This document shows positions 34,849 through 46,601 of a DNA stretch of 64,000 bases, piece by piece. Position 1 is the first letter of the stretch, and each line of letters begins with the position of its first letter. The notes below the pieces were generated by a model, which did no database searches, had not been told where the DNA came from, and saw only the letters and a program-made list of their open reading frames with translations. Where the stretch lies: the NCBI GenBank assembly GCA_933822405.4, contig CAKOGP040001947.1, forward strand, positions 124,001 to 188,000, in the 5' to 3' direction. A program made the position numbers and the translations under genes. Source of the stretch: Cylindrotheca closterium. Its lineage: Eukaryota; Bacillariophyta; Bacillariophyceae; Bacillariales; Bacillariaceae.

Positions 34849-35605
34849 ACGATATATGCATAGATATAATAGTAAATTGACTGCAGCATTCCTTTGTAGC
34901 TCTAGTGGAGACATCTATCGTACGACAACAAAATCGTTCCTCATTATAATATTGTTTCTCCTCGTGAACATCTCTCACCTCCAGGTGATGTGTGTACGTC
35001 AGCAACAAATGGTTCGGATCAATCTTCCGATCTTTTCATTTGACGGGCGATCTCCATATGGTACCTGTACCTATTCTGCTACCAGTGTCTATTGCATTCC
35101 TAGAGGGTTCGATCGATCCATCAACTTCTACTGTACAAGATTTTAATCGTTGGAGACCTATGTACCTTTTCGCTGAAACATTTACTGGGGGCTGAATGAA
35201 ACTAAGCTAGTCCTTGTTTTCCATGACTAGAAAAATGTACACGTGTACAGACAGACCGCGAAAATTGGTGTGATGAGGCTCGTCAAAAGCGGCTATTCTT
35301 TTCCCTTCAGTCATAAATACGATCATTGAAGGATTGATAGAATTAAGTATTAAATGTCCAAAACGTAACGACGCCCTACTGGTATCCTTCTCCAATACGC
35401 CATATTTGTTTCTGGAGTTTCCAACACGACTGTTCTATCAGATTTATAGAGCGTCCAAATTGAAATCGTGAAATTTTAAAGAATCAGAAGGACTCATCAC
35501 TGACTGCTGACTGGTGTGTAAGTAATTCAAGAACTCTCTGTTTCACACCGCACTACAGGAAGCTACAGTAGCGTCGTCTCGTTCAAAACTAGATTGAAGA
35601 TCATC
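34849..35605. other. Intergenic region, no gene seen
   Basis: Short frames such as 34856-35146 have no motif or paralogue support. The promoter of the following gene is expected at the right end. Confidence 0.45.
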
Positions 35606-37615
35606 ATGTCGTCCATGTCCAGCACCATTTCGGAGCTTTCCAGCATCAGCGAAGCTTCCACATACGGTGTAGACGGAGAAGACCTTCCTCCTGCCGTTCC
35701 TCGAAGAAGGAGGAGCATTGGAAGTAGATCCGCTGTCAGCACTGCAGCCTCGCAAGCTGCTGCTACTGTGGAAGCGGAATCTCTGCAAAGCATCACCGAA
35801 GAACAGACACCACCACACCAGCAGCAGCAGGATGGTGGTGTTGGTGGTCCAGTAGATGATCCTCCCTCACGACCCAAGCGAAGCCACGATGATGATGTCG
35901 GTGGTAACAACAACAACAACAACAATATTAAGGGCACTGGCACACTCGCTGCTCGCATCATCAGCCAAGAGGAGGGAAATGCACAAGAATCATCATCTGC
36001 TGAAACGATAAGCAGCCGCCCACCACGATCGAGCAACAACGCTGAATCTGTCAAAAATGCCGGTGGTGGTGATTCTGGTGCACCGTCGCAAGAAGAAGAA
36101 AAATTGTTGGAAGCTGCTCGAAGAAGAACACGAAGTAGTGGCGGCAGTAGTATTAATGACAGATCGTCGTCCCAGAAAAAATCGCGCAGCAGAAGCAACT
36201 CTGATGATACTGATACTGATACTGATAATAATAATAATAATAGGCATTTGGGTGATGCAAACGAAGACGGCGAAGAGCGATTGGAAGCTGAGACTGGGAA
36301 AAGGCCTGATTCTCATTCCAATCAGAATCAGAATTTGGCACATCATAAAGGCCCACCCACCCAAGATGAAGAAAAGCAGAGGGAAATTGCGAGAAGAAAC
36401 AATGCCAGCCAAAGTACCGCCAACTCGAATAGTAATGATAATGATGTCGAAGTGGGAGGGGGAGGAGGAGGAGAACCAGCCCGAACTGAATCATCCCAAA
36501 CCACAGTCTCCGAACACCGGCATCGTCACTCGAGACGTCCGCGTCGCACTCGATCTGGAGACAACAACAATGCGGCTGGGATATCTCCCGACTCGAATTC
36601 GTCGTCCCGATCGCTCTCATCCGTTTCCGTTTGGACCAGTGATGATTCCGATTCCTCGTCCAGTTTTTCGAGGAGAACCCTCGATCGAAGAGGACGCGAA
36701 CATGAATTGAGGACTCGTGCTGGCAGCGGCAGCCAGCATAATTCGAATCACAGTCACTTAGTATTGGAGCCTGTTCCATCCGGAGATGAAGAGGATGGAT
36801 CTGTTGCCCCGTCGTCCCATTCCAGCAGAAGCACACGGTCCTTTGCCGGGGAGACAGACGATGAGGAACAACAATTCGGCGAATCCTCCTTCACATCGAG
36901 TCTATTGAGTAATATGGTGGAAGCCGAAGTAGCACCAGACCTTACAGAAGAAATTGAAGCGGCCAGAGCACGGGGACGAGCTGAAGCCATGGGGGAGGTT
37001 GATAACCCTCCCATTGTGGTGGCAGTGGCGGAACCAAGAGAGCCCAAGGAAGACGACGAGTCTGGAAAGTCAAACAAACGAAAATGCTGCTTGCTACTTG
37101 CCATGTTACTTCTAGTGGTTGGCTGTCCAGTGGCGTATTTTGCCTTGAAAGCCGAGCCAAGCGAGAGTGTTATTGCTCCAAAGGACCCACAAGACTCGGA
37201 ACTGGTGGCAGAAATTATTTTTGATCCACCTTCTCCAGACGAGTGCGAATCCATGGCCAATGGAAATTCGGTTGTCAGCCAAGAGGACATGTTCTCACAG
37301 TATGTGGATATGGACATGGACATGGTATCAACGAATGAACAAGATGCTGCCTTGCTTGTAGCAGAGCTGATGAAGCAGATTCAGATCATTCTGATGCCCT
37401 TGCTTGTAGGATGCAACAGCTATTCCACTGGGGACAATATATTTGAAGACAACAACAACAAGGGCAGCGGCAACTCGACCACAACTACTTGCACTTCCAA
37501 ACAGAATCCCGACTGTGCTGGCATCGCCTTGACATTGACGTTGACTCTGCGCAAAGACGAAGATAGCGGAACGGTGGTGGAAACAACCAGTGAACTTGTG
37601 ATGCAGCCGACGTGA
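35606..37615 (+). CDS. Low-complexity single-pass membrane protein, short Cys/NG ectodomain
   Basis: 669 residues from ATG 35606; the frame opens at a TTG 35594, which I do not use. Residues 1-490 are a disordered Ser/Asn/Glu/Arg-rich cytoplasmic region with Asn, Gln and Gly runs and several R/S clusters. A transmembrane helix lies at ~494-513 (KCCLLLAMLLLVVGCPVAYF), preceded by KSNKRK, which predicts the large N-terminal part inside. Outside there is a ~100-residue domain beginning PDECESMANGNSV and containing LMKQIQIILMPLLVGC. The same domain occurs in the gene at 40607 and in the pseudogene at 37903-39780. Unlike the 40607 product it has no PSxxPS stalk and ends early. A cell-surface role is inference. 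Confidence 0.7.
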   Translation: MSSMSSTISELSSISEASTYGVDGEDLPPAVPRRRRSIGSRSAVSTAASQAAATVEAESLQSITEEQTPPHQQQQDGGVGGPVDDPPSRPKRSHDDDVGGNNNNNNNIKGTGTLAARIISQEEGNAQESSSAETISSRPPRSSNNAESVKNAGGGDSGAPSQEEEKLLEAARRRTRSSGGSSINDRSSSQKKSRSRSNSDDTDTDTDNNNNNRHLGDANEDGEERLEAETGKRPDSHSNQNQNLAHHKGPPTQDEEKQREIARRNNASQSTANSNSNDNDVEVGGGGGGEPARTESSQTTVSEHRHRHSRRPRRTRSGDNNNAAGISPDSNSSSRSLSSVSVWTSDDSDSSSSFSRRTLDRRGREHELRTRAGSGSQHNSNHSHLVLEPVPSGDEEDGSVAPSSHSSRSTRSFAGETDDEEQQFGESSFTSSLLSNMVEAEVAPDLTEEIEAARARGRAEAMGEVDNPPIVVAVAEPREPKEDDESGKSNKRKCCLLLAMLLLVVGCPVAYFALKAEPSESVIAPKDPQDSELVAEIIFDPPSPDECESMANGNSVVSQEDMFSQYVDMDMDMVSTNEQDAALLVAELMKQIQIILMPLLVGCNSYSTGDNIFEDNNNKGSGNSTTTTCTSKQNPDCAGIALTLTLTLRKDEDSGTVVETTSELVMQPT

Positions 37616-37902
37616 GGAACAATATTATGAAACCCTCCTTTATGGTGTCTTGTGGATTGCATCGAATAATAATACGACCAATATACCAACCATTGGATTG
37701 ATTCCGGTGCCAAGAATGAATCGTATCGTATCATATCGTATCCAACAAAAGAGTTCTTGGACAGATGGACACCGACAACCTAAGGTTACCAGATATGCAA
37801 TCTAAAGTCCACAGTCTAATCACACTAATATCATCTTATGATTCACGACGAACGACAAATACTTTCGATAGGAAAACTTTCTCTGACTGGTGCAGGCATA
37901 TC

Positions 37903-39780
37903 TATGATGCCACCTCGTAAACGGTGAACCCATTCCACGGTTCCAAAACTGCATTCTGGGTACATCCAATACCATTAAAGCCTTCGCCAGCCACGAATCC
38001 AACCGAGAACTTGGTACAATTGGGTGTCGTGCCACACGCTTCGTTGCACTCATCAAGGTCGTCAACATCTAAAATGTTCAAGACTCGATCGTCATTTAGA
38101 GGACACTTCAAGTCTTGTCCTATTGCAGTACCATTTGTTCCCAGATAGTAAAGGCTGCACCCTCTTTCTACTTCCATGCGTGCAGTCTTGCTACACATCC
38201 CAAACAATTTAGGCCCTCGCCAGCGACAAATCTCACCGAGAACTTGGCACATATTCGCTATCTTGAAGAGATGATCATCACTTCCAAATCGACGTTTCAA
38301 GTCCGGTCTTTGCTTCCAAAAGGGGGGATAAGAAATTCCTCTTGGAAGGGACGATGACGTTGTTGAAGATTTGGATGTCGGTGCATCTGTCGGCATACTC
38401 CAAGGCATATCGTGGGAAGTGGCGATGGTGGTGTACTTGGACTTTCTGACGGCGAATGTGAAAGTAATTGCAAAGGGAGCTGTGAAGTTCGAATAGTGGG
38501 GCTTGAAGATGGACTTACGGATGGTCTTGAGGTGGGGCTCTTGCGGTCGGCAAAGGCGTAGTTAGCACCAACGATCCCGCACAGTGTACTGACTGTCTAG
38601 CCTGGAAGTGCTACATCAATACTTCCCGCCGTTTGTGAACAGAGACTTTGCAATGCGGAAAACTCTAATACTCCAAGGCATTCAACGTCACACGAGTCAC
38701 CTTGTCTTCCAAGCAGTACTGCATCGCTGTTGTCGTCTCCTGTACACGACAGTATATAGGTGGTATCGCTGTCAGCGCCGCCCTCTTTTTTGGAGAACTT
38801 TTGATTCACAAAGTTTAGGGAAACGTCTGGGCAAGCAGGGCTTGGTGTATCACCTGGAATAGAGGCTTTGGTTGGTGTTGTTGTCGTCATCGCTGTAGGA
38901 GCCTCAGTCGGATTGGGTTCTCCAATAGCAGGTGCAATTGTTGGCGCTGGCGTAGGTACTTGACTTCTTTCTTCTCTTGGAGGAATAGAGCTCGCATCTC
39001 CATCAAACATGTCCAAACTTCGAGCTGTAATCTGTACAAACGGATTGGCCAATTGCAGCTTTTCCACCAATGATTCCGAGCTTGAAAAGGAGAAGGCATC
39101 ATTGATGAACGGAATAATATCGATTGTCCTTTCATGTCTTTGGAGAACAAGGTCTTACCTTGCCACAACATTGTAGCATGGTTCATTGGTAGTACAGCCA
39201 TCGCAAGTCCCACCTTGCACGATGCTCACAATGTCTGTTCCATGGTAAATTACAAATCAAACCGACGACTCGTCTTGAAGCCTTCCAACAATATTGTTGT
39301 TGCTGCTGTTACCTCAAACAAAGGTAATAGTTGATGACGACAACGACCACCAACCAATTCGGACAAGAGAAACTTGGGAATGGCATCTTCCACCTGCGGT
39401 GCCATCGGTGTTCCTTCTTGCAGTTCCACGTCAAATAACACGCCAATTGCACGTTTCGTCTGATTGCCATTCGCTCCTCCACGAGGCTGACCATTGGCAA
39501 TATTGTCGCAGCCTTCGTCATTTGGAGGTGGGTACTTGTTGACAACGACTGAAGGTACACTTGGAGAGTAGTCGGCCACCAACGAGAGAGGAGCTTCAGA
39601 GTCGCAATGGAGGACTATAAACGGTAGGTGGCTTTGGTGGGGCAGCACGGCCATCTGCTTGGGAAACAGTGACTTTACCTTCATTGGGTACTACCGCACG
39701 CTCTCGTTCCTTGTTGTCACTATTATTGCTTTCAGATCTACCCTGAGACCGGTTGCTTAACAAAAGCTTGTCCTTTTTTG
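37903..39780 (-). pseudogene. Decayed paralogue of the Cys/NG stalk protein
   Basis: In order on the - strand: basic Ser/Asn-rich codons (~39780-39660); the ectodomain start GCDNIANGQPRGG...LLSELVGG (39580-39390); a frame change near 39250; CTTNEPCYNVVAR followed by an in-frame TAA near 39160 where paralogues have sequence on the pattern VSAFLDLYL; the remainder of the domain (ESLVEKLQLANPFVQ); a Pro/Thr stalk; and a Cys-rich tail ending ...TPNCTKFSVGFVAGEGFNGIGC... (37903-38060). A second, frame-shifted copy of this tail motif (CAKFSVRFVAGEGLN) lies at ~38205-38250. The transmembrane segment is missing. At least three disruptions make an intact product unlikely. The Cys-rich tail resembles PAN/apple or WSC-type carbohydrate-binding modules; that is tentative. 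Confidence 0.6.
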
Positions 39781-40044
39781 TGGAACTCTTCGAGCGGTGA
39801 GCACTGCACCTTTTGCGTTCAGTTTCTTTGGGCTTCCACGCCGGTCCTATTCGTCTCGATCATTCCTCGACGATGACGTTGTCGTTTTTCTCTCATTGCA
39901 GTCGCGGCTTGTGCCGGTGTCCTTATCGCTTTCTTTCATGATGATGAATTATTATCCTTATACGTATCGCGTGTGCGTTGTTATATTGTGTTTGGCTCTG
40001 TGTGAATATATGTTCAAAGATGGATTCATTCATGAGCTTTATTA

Positions 40045-40460
40045 ACGGTCCGTCCGCCGCTCAACAGAACTAATTTGTCGGAAGACTGCTGATCAAGATT
40101 TATTTTAAACCCCATACAGACCTACAATCAAATTTTTTTCCATGCAAATGTTTTCGTTTGGGTCCTTAGCTTTCATCCCATTGGGTGAGCACCTCTCTGC
40201 TATGCTCTAGAGAGTTACTGTAGCGCAAAATGTCAATAGATCCTTTGTATAGCAATCAAAAGGAGCTGACAACATTGTGCTGAAGCGACTCACTAGAGCA
40301 TAGCAGAGAGGTGCTCACCCAATAGGATGAAAACCAAGGACCTACAGTAAGCTAAGACATTTGTATGGGGGAAATTTTGATTTTAGGTCTGAATGGGGTT
40401 TGGATCATCAATCATCAGTTTTCCACCTACACATGTGCTGTTGAGTGGCGGACGGACCGT
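40045..40460. mobile_element. MITE-like foldback element, 416 bp
   Basis: The ends are perfect inverted copies of ACGGTCCGTCCGCC, and the similarity continues inward for ~170 bp per arm. Examples are CTCAACAG, the motif CAAACCCCAT or its variants with AGACCTA, and GGGTGAGCACCTCTCTGCT with ATGCTCTAG. The central unpaired part is ~70-80 bp. No coding capacity. No clear target-site duplication was found: the flanks read ATTA on the left and GAAT on the right. The left half may reflect an insertion that lost its duplication. Confidence 0.75.
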
Positions 40461-40606
40461 GAATACGAGGTCCCATTTTTTCCGAGCAGCGAAATCACTA
40501 ATCGCACGTGAGTATCTGTGTGAGACTGCATGCAACCTCGTATGTATTGTTTTTTTTTGGTAAATTTTGACTACAATTTTCATTCATTCAACCAAAAGCA
40601 GGAAAG

Positions 40607-43600
40607 ATGCCATCAAGAGAGGAAGAAGACAAAGACGCCAAGCGCAAAGCTCGGGAAGAAAGGCGCAAGCATAGCAGCAGCGCGACTTCCAGCAGGTCTC
40701 GACGGGAGTCAAGCGATCGTGATCGTGATCAAACGGAGAAAGATCGAGTTTGCAGAGGCCGTGACAACAGCAGAAGCGCTGCTCCGGGAGCATTTGCTGG
40801 CACTGATTCGTCTCCAAGCAGATCAAAGAAATCTTCTGGTAGACCAAGATCCTCTAGTGGTGCTATCGAGCGAAGTGATCGCGGCAGCAATCGTCATTCC
40901 AGATCTGACGGCAAAGGATACAGGTCTTTGGGCAAAAGCCGAAGCTCAAAGCCAGCTACTGTTCCTGGTGCAGTCACTTCGTCCACAGCTGATGCTCGTA
41001 GGGAACAGCGCAAAGCTGGGAACCGAAAAGATTCCAGCACAAGAAATCAGGGCGATTCCAGCAGGCCCGATAGAGCTCAGCAAAAGTTGAAGGCTGCTGG
41101 CATGCTGGATGAAGAGAAGGCACAAAAGAAGGATGACAAAGGAGAAATGACCAACAACAACAATGATAAGGTATTGCTTGAAGCCGTGACTGTAGACGAC
41201 ACAAACGAAGGCCAAGCTGCAGTGAATACAACAGAGGCTTCCTTGTCAAAGGGCAAGGGAGCACAAGAGCCTATTTTGGTTCTTAATGAAACTGGAGAGC
41301 CACCAGAGACTCCTCCCAACGAAAACAAAAAGATAACAGCCTTGAAGGATAAACCATTTTATTGCAAAGGCTGGTTCTGGGTCGTCGTCCTACTTATCTT
41401 GGTTGGAGGAGCAGTCGCTGCCTTTGTTTTGACTCGAGAAGATACTCCCACAATTGCCAAACCTGACTCGGATACTGTTGCAACAGAAAACACCACTGAT
41501 CCATCAGTATTGGAGGAGCTAGTACCCGGTTCCAGTATTCCCTCTGGATCACCATCCAGCACTCCAAGCGGCATCGTACGATTGGATCTTCCTCCTTCAA
41601 CCAAAGACTGTGCCGCCGTTGTCAACGGAGACGATGTTCCTGGTCAAGAAGATACTGCATTGCAAAGATTCCAAGTACAGATGGATATTGTATTGGATTC
41701 TGAATATCCCCAAGACACAACGGCGCAAGTTTTGGAAGAGAAAATCCAATCGCTTCTCATGCCTGAACTTGTTGGATGCCCAATCAAAAGTGGAAGGCGG
41801 ATGCGGGGAACAACGTCTGGACATGGCGATATGTTCCGTCAGAGCAGTCCTTTCTTGGACACTACTGTGAGGATTGTAAACGGTATTGCAACCGTACAAC
41901 CAGAATCAAACACGCCTTGTGTAGAGACCAGCGAAACGCCGTGCCTCCATGTCTCGGCATTCCTCGACTTGTACTTGAAAGAGTCTTTGCAAACAGCATT
42001 CACCTTGACGAATATGATCATTCAAGTGTTTGGACCAGAATCAGAGCTGGTCGCCAGACTTGATTTGCCACTACCATTCAAGGAAGTATTCATTGTGTCT
42101 ATGGAATCCACGACACCCGTGCCATCGTCACTGCCCTCGGCCACTCCAAGCGCAAGTCCATCAAGTGCTCCGAGTGCTTCTGTTTCCAACTATCCCACCC
42201 GAGCGCCTGCTATGTTTCCAACCACAGAGGAACCAACTTTGGTACTTAGTCATGTTCCATCAGCTTTCCCTACCCCCGGCATTTCTATCGATCTGACACC
42301 TGAACCGGTAATCAGTCCTGCTCCATCCGCTTTTCCTTCACAATCACCAACTCCTGCTCCAACAACACTTGCTCCAACATTTGTTCCAGTACCATATGCA
42401 ACACCATTGCCTACACAACAGCCGTCACAACGTCCATCACAACGTCCATCACAACGTCCATCACAGCAGCCTTCCAGAGTCCCGTCAAATGCTCCGTCCG
42501 ATGCCCCTTCCAATGGACCTTCCAGAGTCCTGTCCAACAATCCTTCCGATGCCCCTTCTGATAAACCCAGCAATGGACCTTCCAGTATGCCTTCGGCGAG
42601 AGCAACTCTGGTATTTGATGGACATGGGATTCCGATATACGGTGATTGGGATCACCTTTTTACTTCAGCCGTTGATATAGGACGATACTTCATTTTCGAG
42701 CCATTGCATTGGGAAGCTATCTTTGGGTCGTTTCCCCTCACAGGAACATATGCTATCGAGCAAAGACGAAACGGTGAAATCGTGTGGCAGGGAGAAGTGC
42801 AGATTTTTGTGGATGATGCACTTAAGCATGGAAGACGCCATCCTGTTGGTAGTTCCACTAGTGGACAATGGGTAAGTCAAAATCAACGATTCCATCGCCC
42901 TGGTATATCGATGGATACTCGAATTTGATTTTCTTCTTGTTTCTAATACAGCTTCACATTTCACAGAAAGATGGTGATATCATTGTTCCCCGATATGTGG
43001 AAATTAACGCTGACTATAGGAACTCCTTTGAGTACCGCACTTTGGACGACAATGGTGTTTATTTTCGGTTCACTGGAGCAGCATGGCTTGACACTTTTGG
43101 TAGCTACCCCACATACACATCATTTGCCAAACAGTGTAGGAACGGACAACAAGTTTATGATGGTCGCTTTACAATCTTTTACACCGAACCCAATGAATGG
43201 GGAACCGGTCGGCGGGACCCCAATGCAAAGGATGGGGATGTTGAGACAGGAGACATTCTTCTGCCTAGATCCATGGCATGCCCATTGCCGATAGCAACCC
43301 CCACCTATCCCGTTCCCATCACGGCACTCGGCCCTGTCGGAGCGGCACCTGCAAATACATACTTTAAATTTGACAATAGCGATTGGGAACAATCATTTTG
43401 GATGGAAACTTTTGGAAGTTACTCGAGCGGTGATACGACAAATCCGGCTAACAATGACCTGGTCTACTTCCGAGCACGGCAATGTAGGAACGGTGCTGAA
43501 ATCTGGTCGGGGCTTGTGGCTACAGGTGTAACTCACTTTGAGATCTCAAGTGGCGACACTCCGTATGGTCGACGGGAACCAGAAGAAAGCGGAGTGTTCC

Positions 43601-43641
43601 AAAGTGGAGACAAAATTGTTCCTTTTTCTAGAAGTTGTTAG
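40607..43641 (+). CDS. Stalked cell-surface protein: TM, Cys/NG domain, PSxxPS stalk, three repeats
   Basis: Exons 40607-42871 and 42967-43641 join in phase to 979 residues. Residues 1-245 are Arg/Ser/Lys-rich and probably cytoplasmic. A transmembrane helix is at ~256-275 (FWVVVLLILVGGAVAAFVL). Outside: a Cys/NG domain (TKDCAAVVNGDDV 332-344, LLMPELVGC 383-391, and a second half with TPCLHVSAFLDLYL), then a ~150-residue Pro-Ser stalk of PSxxPS repeats including tandem QRPS units, as in diatom cell-wall-associated proteins. Three ~90-residue modules follow on the pattern WE..FGSF...QC/RNG..W.G...GRR.P...SGD.IVP. The intron (42872-42966) has two in-frame 3' splice sites 15 bp apart (AG at 42951 and 42966). 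Function is unknown; it may link the frustule or extracellular matrix to the cell. Confidence 0.8.
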
Positions 43642-45097
43642 CACTGCTGTACTGTGGGTGGCCTATGCGTAAAATCGGAACCAGAAGAAAGGCAATTGAT
43701 CTTTACCGTGTAAGTCGGTGAATTTAAGAGTATTGGTTGCGGTACTAATATACGTAGGAGTTGAGGTAGGTGCCCAGATAGTCTTCCGAAGCAGGCATTT
43801 TAATTTGGATGAACATTCCATGAAACTAATACATTGCTTGGTCAGTACCTGGTACTACAAGTAAGCATTGAACTAATGGAAGCCTCACTTGTTTCCCCAG
43901 TTCTCGATGTCGTCTAAGTTGGCAGTTTGACACCGCAAGGAGCAAAGAAAACTTAGAATGAAAAGTCAACATTCATCTGATCATTCGTCTGATCAAGCAA
44001 AAACTACATGTGTATTATTGTTTCATTTCGGAGTGGCTGCCATAGTGTATGATTGTTGCATACCATAAAAGCTGCAAACACGCCCAGAGTCAGCACTTCC
44101 GACCCTGTCTGATACTGAGAGCCTGCTTTAGAATTAATATTTGTCGTAATTGAACTCTGCCGTAAATACATGTCACTTCCATTGGAGTTGTTTCGTGACA
44201 GAACTCAATGTTACTCTTGACATGATTGTTGCAAGAGAGAAAGAAAGAAGCAGCAAAGTATGATCACTACCAGCTTCAAGTTCTCTTGCGTATCTGGAGG
44301 CACAACGCTGCATGTAGTCAATACTACAGCATGATGGCGTTATCCTCATCTTCCGAAATACGATCTGCAACAGCAGTAAAAATGCTCATTAGTTCGATTT
44401 TCAAAAAAAATAGCAATGTCCACTAAATTAGTACCGTCGCTAGGTGTAACTTTAGTACCGTCGTTAGACTTACAAATTGCAAGTATTCATCATTCCAATG
44501 ATTATTAGGGTGAATGCAGGTCCAGACATTTAATAATGCCCCGGCAGTGTAGGACGTGGTATTACATTACCACTGCAAAAACATGCCTTCTTGGTGACAA
44601 ACATTCTTGTTGGCTTACCACCAATGGATCATGTGCAACAAGGCCAAAGATAGGTGTTCATCTTACTAAATTCCCTCGGACTACTGTATCTAGCTGTCCT
44701 GAGGCACATGCTGCTGAGAGATTTTGATAGAGGTAACCAACATACAGTTCGTACCATACAGTAAGTGTCAAACACCGCGTACGAGAATGCCAAAAAAATC
44801 AGTTTACGACCAGCCGCCGCATGCAAAGAATCAAATTGACATTTTCGATCCAATCAAACCACCCGGAAGAAGGGCATCGGAGCATCGCCAGCGCTCGAAG
44901 TGTGCGTGTGAAGAATCAATCGTTCAAGACATTATTAGGAGAAAGAAACAGTCGGAAAAAAGGGGTACGCAAGGCGCAGCTTGTAATATCACAGTGTGCA
45001 TCATCCTGTGTATATACAGCAACAAGAAAAGCAACAACAAGAAAATCTCCTGAAGGATTTCTCCGTAGAACTATAACACATCTCCAAGGTGACCGAG
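43642..45097. other. Intergenic region, no gene seen
   Basis: About 1.45 kb. A short direct repeat TTAGTACCGTCG occurs at about 44427 and 44452. Frames such as 44724-45053 lack motifs and probably belong to the 5' flank of the receptor gene. Confidence 0.5.
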
Positions 45098-46601
45098 ATG
45101 AGGGACTCAGAAACCATGGAAACCCTTTCGGACAATCAAGAGATTGTGATGTCGATTTGCATGGTAGTTTCTGGTTTACTATCTATGTTTGGAAGCACGA
45201 CAATCGTCTACCGAGTGTTAAGGAAGGATGGTGGTACCAAGCCCTTTGATCGGTTAATGCTTGGTTTGAGCGTCTTTGATGTGATTGCGTCTTTTTCCTT
45301 TGTCTTGACACCATTTGTACTGCCCAGAGAAACCTCCGTGAGAGTCTGGGCGTTTGGAAACAAAGTTAGTTGTTCCGTTTTGGGATGGCTCAGCCAGCTA
45401 AGTGTGGGAGCCGCCTGGTACAGTTGTCTGATAAGTTTCTTCTTTTTGGCTACCTTGCGGTTACGAATTTCCAATGTCGACTTTGAGGTGCGATTCGAAC
45501 CATACATGCATGGTTTGACGGTATTTTATTTCTTGTTTTCGGCTACCTTTGGAGTAGTCTTTGATATCTATGGAGAGAATGATTTGTGAGTGGACTGCTC
45601 TTCTTGCAAAGATAGAAGTGCAATATCATATTGTCAAGAGTGTCTAAAACTATTCGCTATTCATTCAAACATGAAAACAGACAACTCGGATGCTGGGTCA
45701 AAGAAGTGCCAAAGGTAAGGGCCGAAAAAGGGTTTAGGTACAGTTCCTCGACAGATTTTCTCACCTTCCTTTTTTCTTTTCAATTTTCAAAGGGATGCGA
45801 CGAAGATGGTGGTTGTCTGACAATCACTACCTCCTTTTTCATGGGAGGTTTGCCTCTGTTCTTTACTCTCTTTGCACTTCCCATCAACTATGTTTTGGTA
45901 AGAATCAATCAATCAATCTTCCGTCCTTCTTCGCGACATTATGTATCCAAGCAGGTTTACTGACAGCTTTTATTTAGACCTTTAGTCATGTTCGAAAAGT
46001 CTTGAAATTTGTGGCGCGGCACAATCCCATTCAGGCGGCTCACATTCGGCGGTTGGCAGAGCAAGGTACCCTCTATGTTTTGGCCTATTTCATATCGTAT
46101 GGACCCCAATTGGTGATTCGAATTTTAGCCGCTTTCTTGGACTATGGTCGTGCCGATGAACCGTCCATATATTGGCTGTTGGCGCTCAACAGTATTTGCT
46201 ATCCACTCCAAGGATTCTTGAATATGTTTGTCTATTCGAGGCCGAACTTTTTGCGTTTGCGAGCCGCCGGCATGCCCTTTTGGGAGGCAGTCCGTGCGGC
46301 TTGTTTCGAGACGGACATTACCCAATTCTTGGACCGCACCGGAAATTTGTTGCAGATTCGACCGTCGGTGCATTACGATTCGTCGGAAGAAATGGAAAAG
46401 TACCATTCTCGAGTGGAATCCCGGAAATCGCAAACGGATCTTCGGGTGACCCATTTGTTGTCGCAGGAGTTCAAGGCAGCCTTGGGCAAGACGCGAATGC
46501 CAGAAATGGTGGAATTTTTGTCCAGTGAAAATGATGAAGATATTGGAAGTGTAGAGTATCAGACCGAAGTGGTGGATTCCTCCGAAGAAGCCAGGGGATG
46601 A
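45098..46601 (+). CDS. Seven-helix receptor 1 (GPCR-like)
   Basis: Exons 45098-45585, 45681-45714, 45793-45897 and 45978-46601 join in phase to 416 residues (first ATG 45098; the frame itself opens at a GTG 45089). Seven hydrophobic segments can be placed: TM1 ICMVVSGLLSMFGS, TM2 PFDRLMLGLSVFDVIASF, TM3 VGAAWYSCLISFFFLATLRL, TM4 MHGLTVFYFLFSATFGVVF, TM5 FFMGGLPLFFTLFALPINYV, TM6 LYVLAYFISYGPQLVIRI, TM7 IYWLLALNSICYPLQGFLNM followed by FVYSRPNF. A Cys before TM3 and Cys residues in the loop after TM4 (LGCWV) could form the usual disulphide. The pattern fits class A or cAMP-receptor-like GPCRs of protists. The ligand is unknown. The cytoplasmic tail is ~110 residues, acidic at its end. Confidence 0.8.

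Noticed and set aside
36153..37323. Long - strand frames (227 and 189 codons) and + frame 36057-36710
   Set aside because: Shadows of low-complexity codons in the 35606 gene.
38597..39684. Two separate genes on the - strand (39250-39684 and 38597-39070)
   Set aside because: Their order and content match consecutive parts of one paralogue of the 40607 gene, with a stop and frame shifts between them, so they are merged as one pseudogene.
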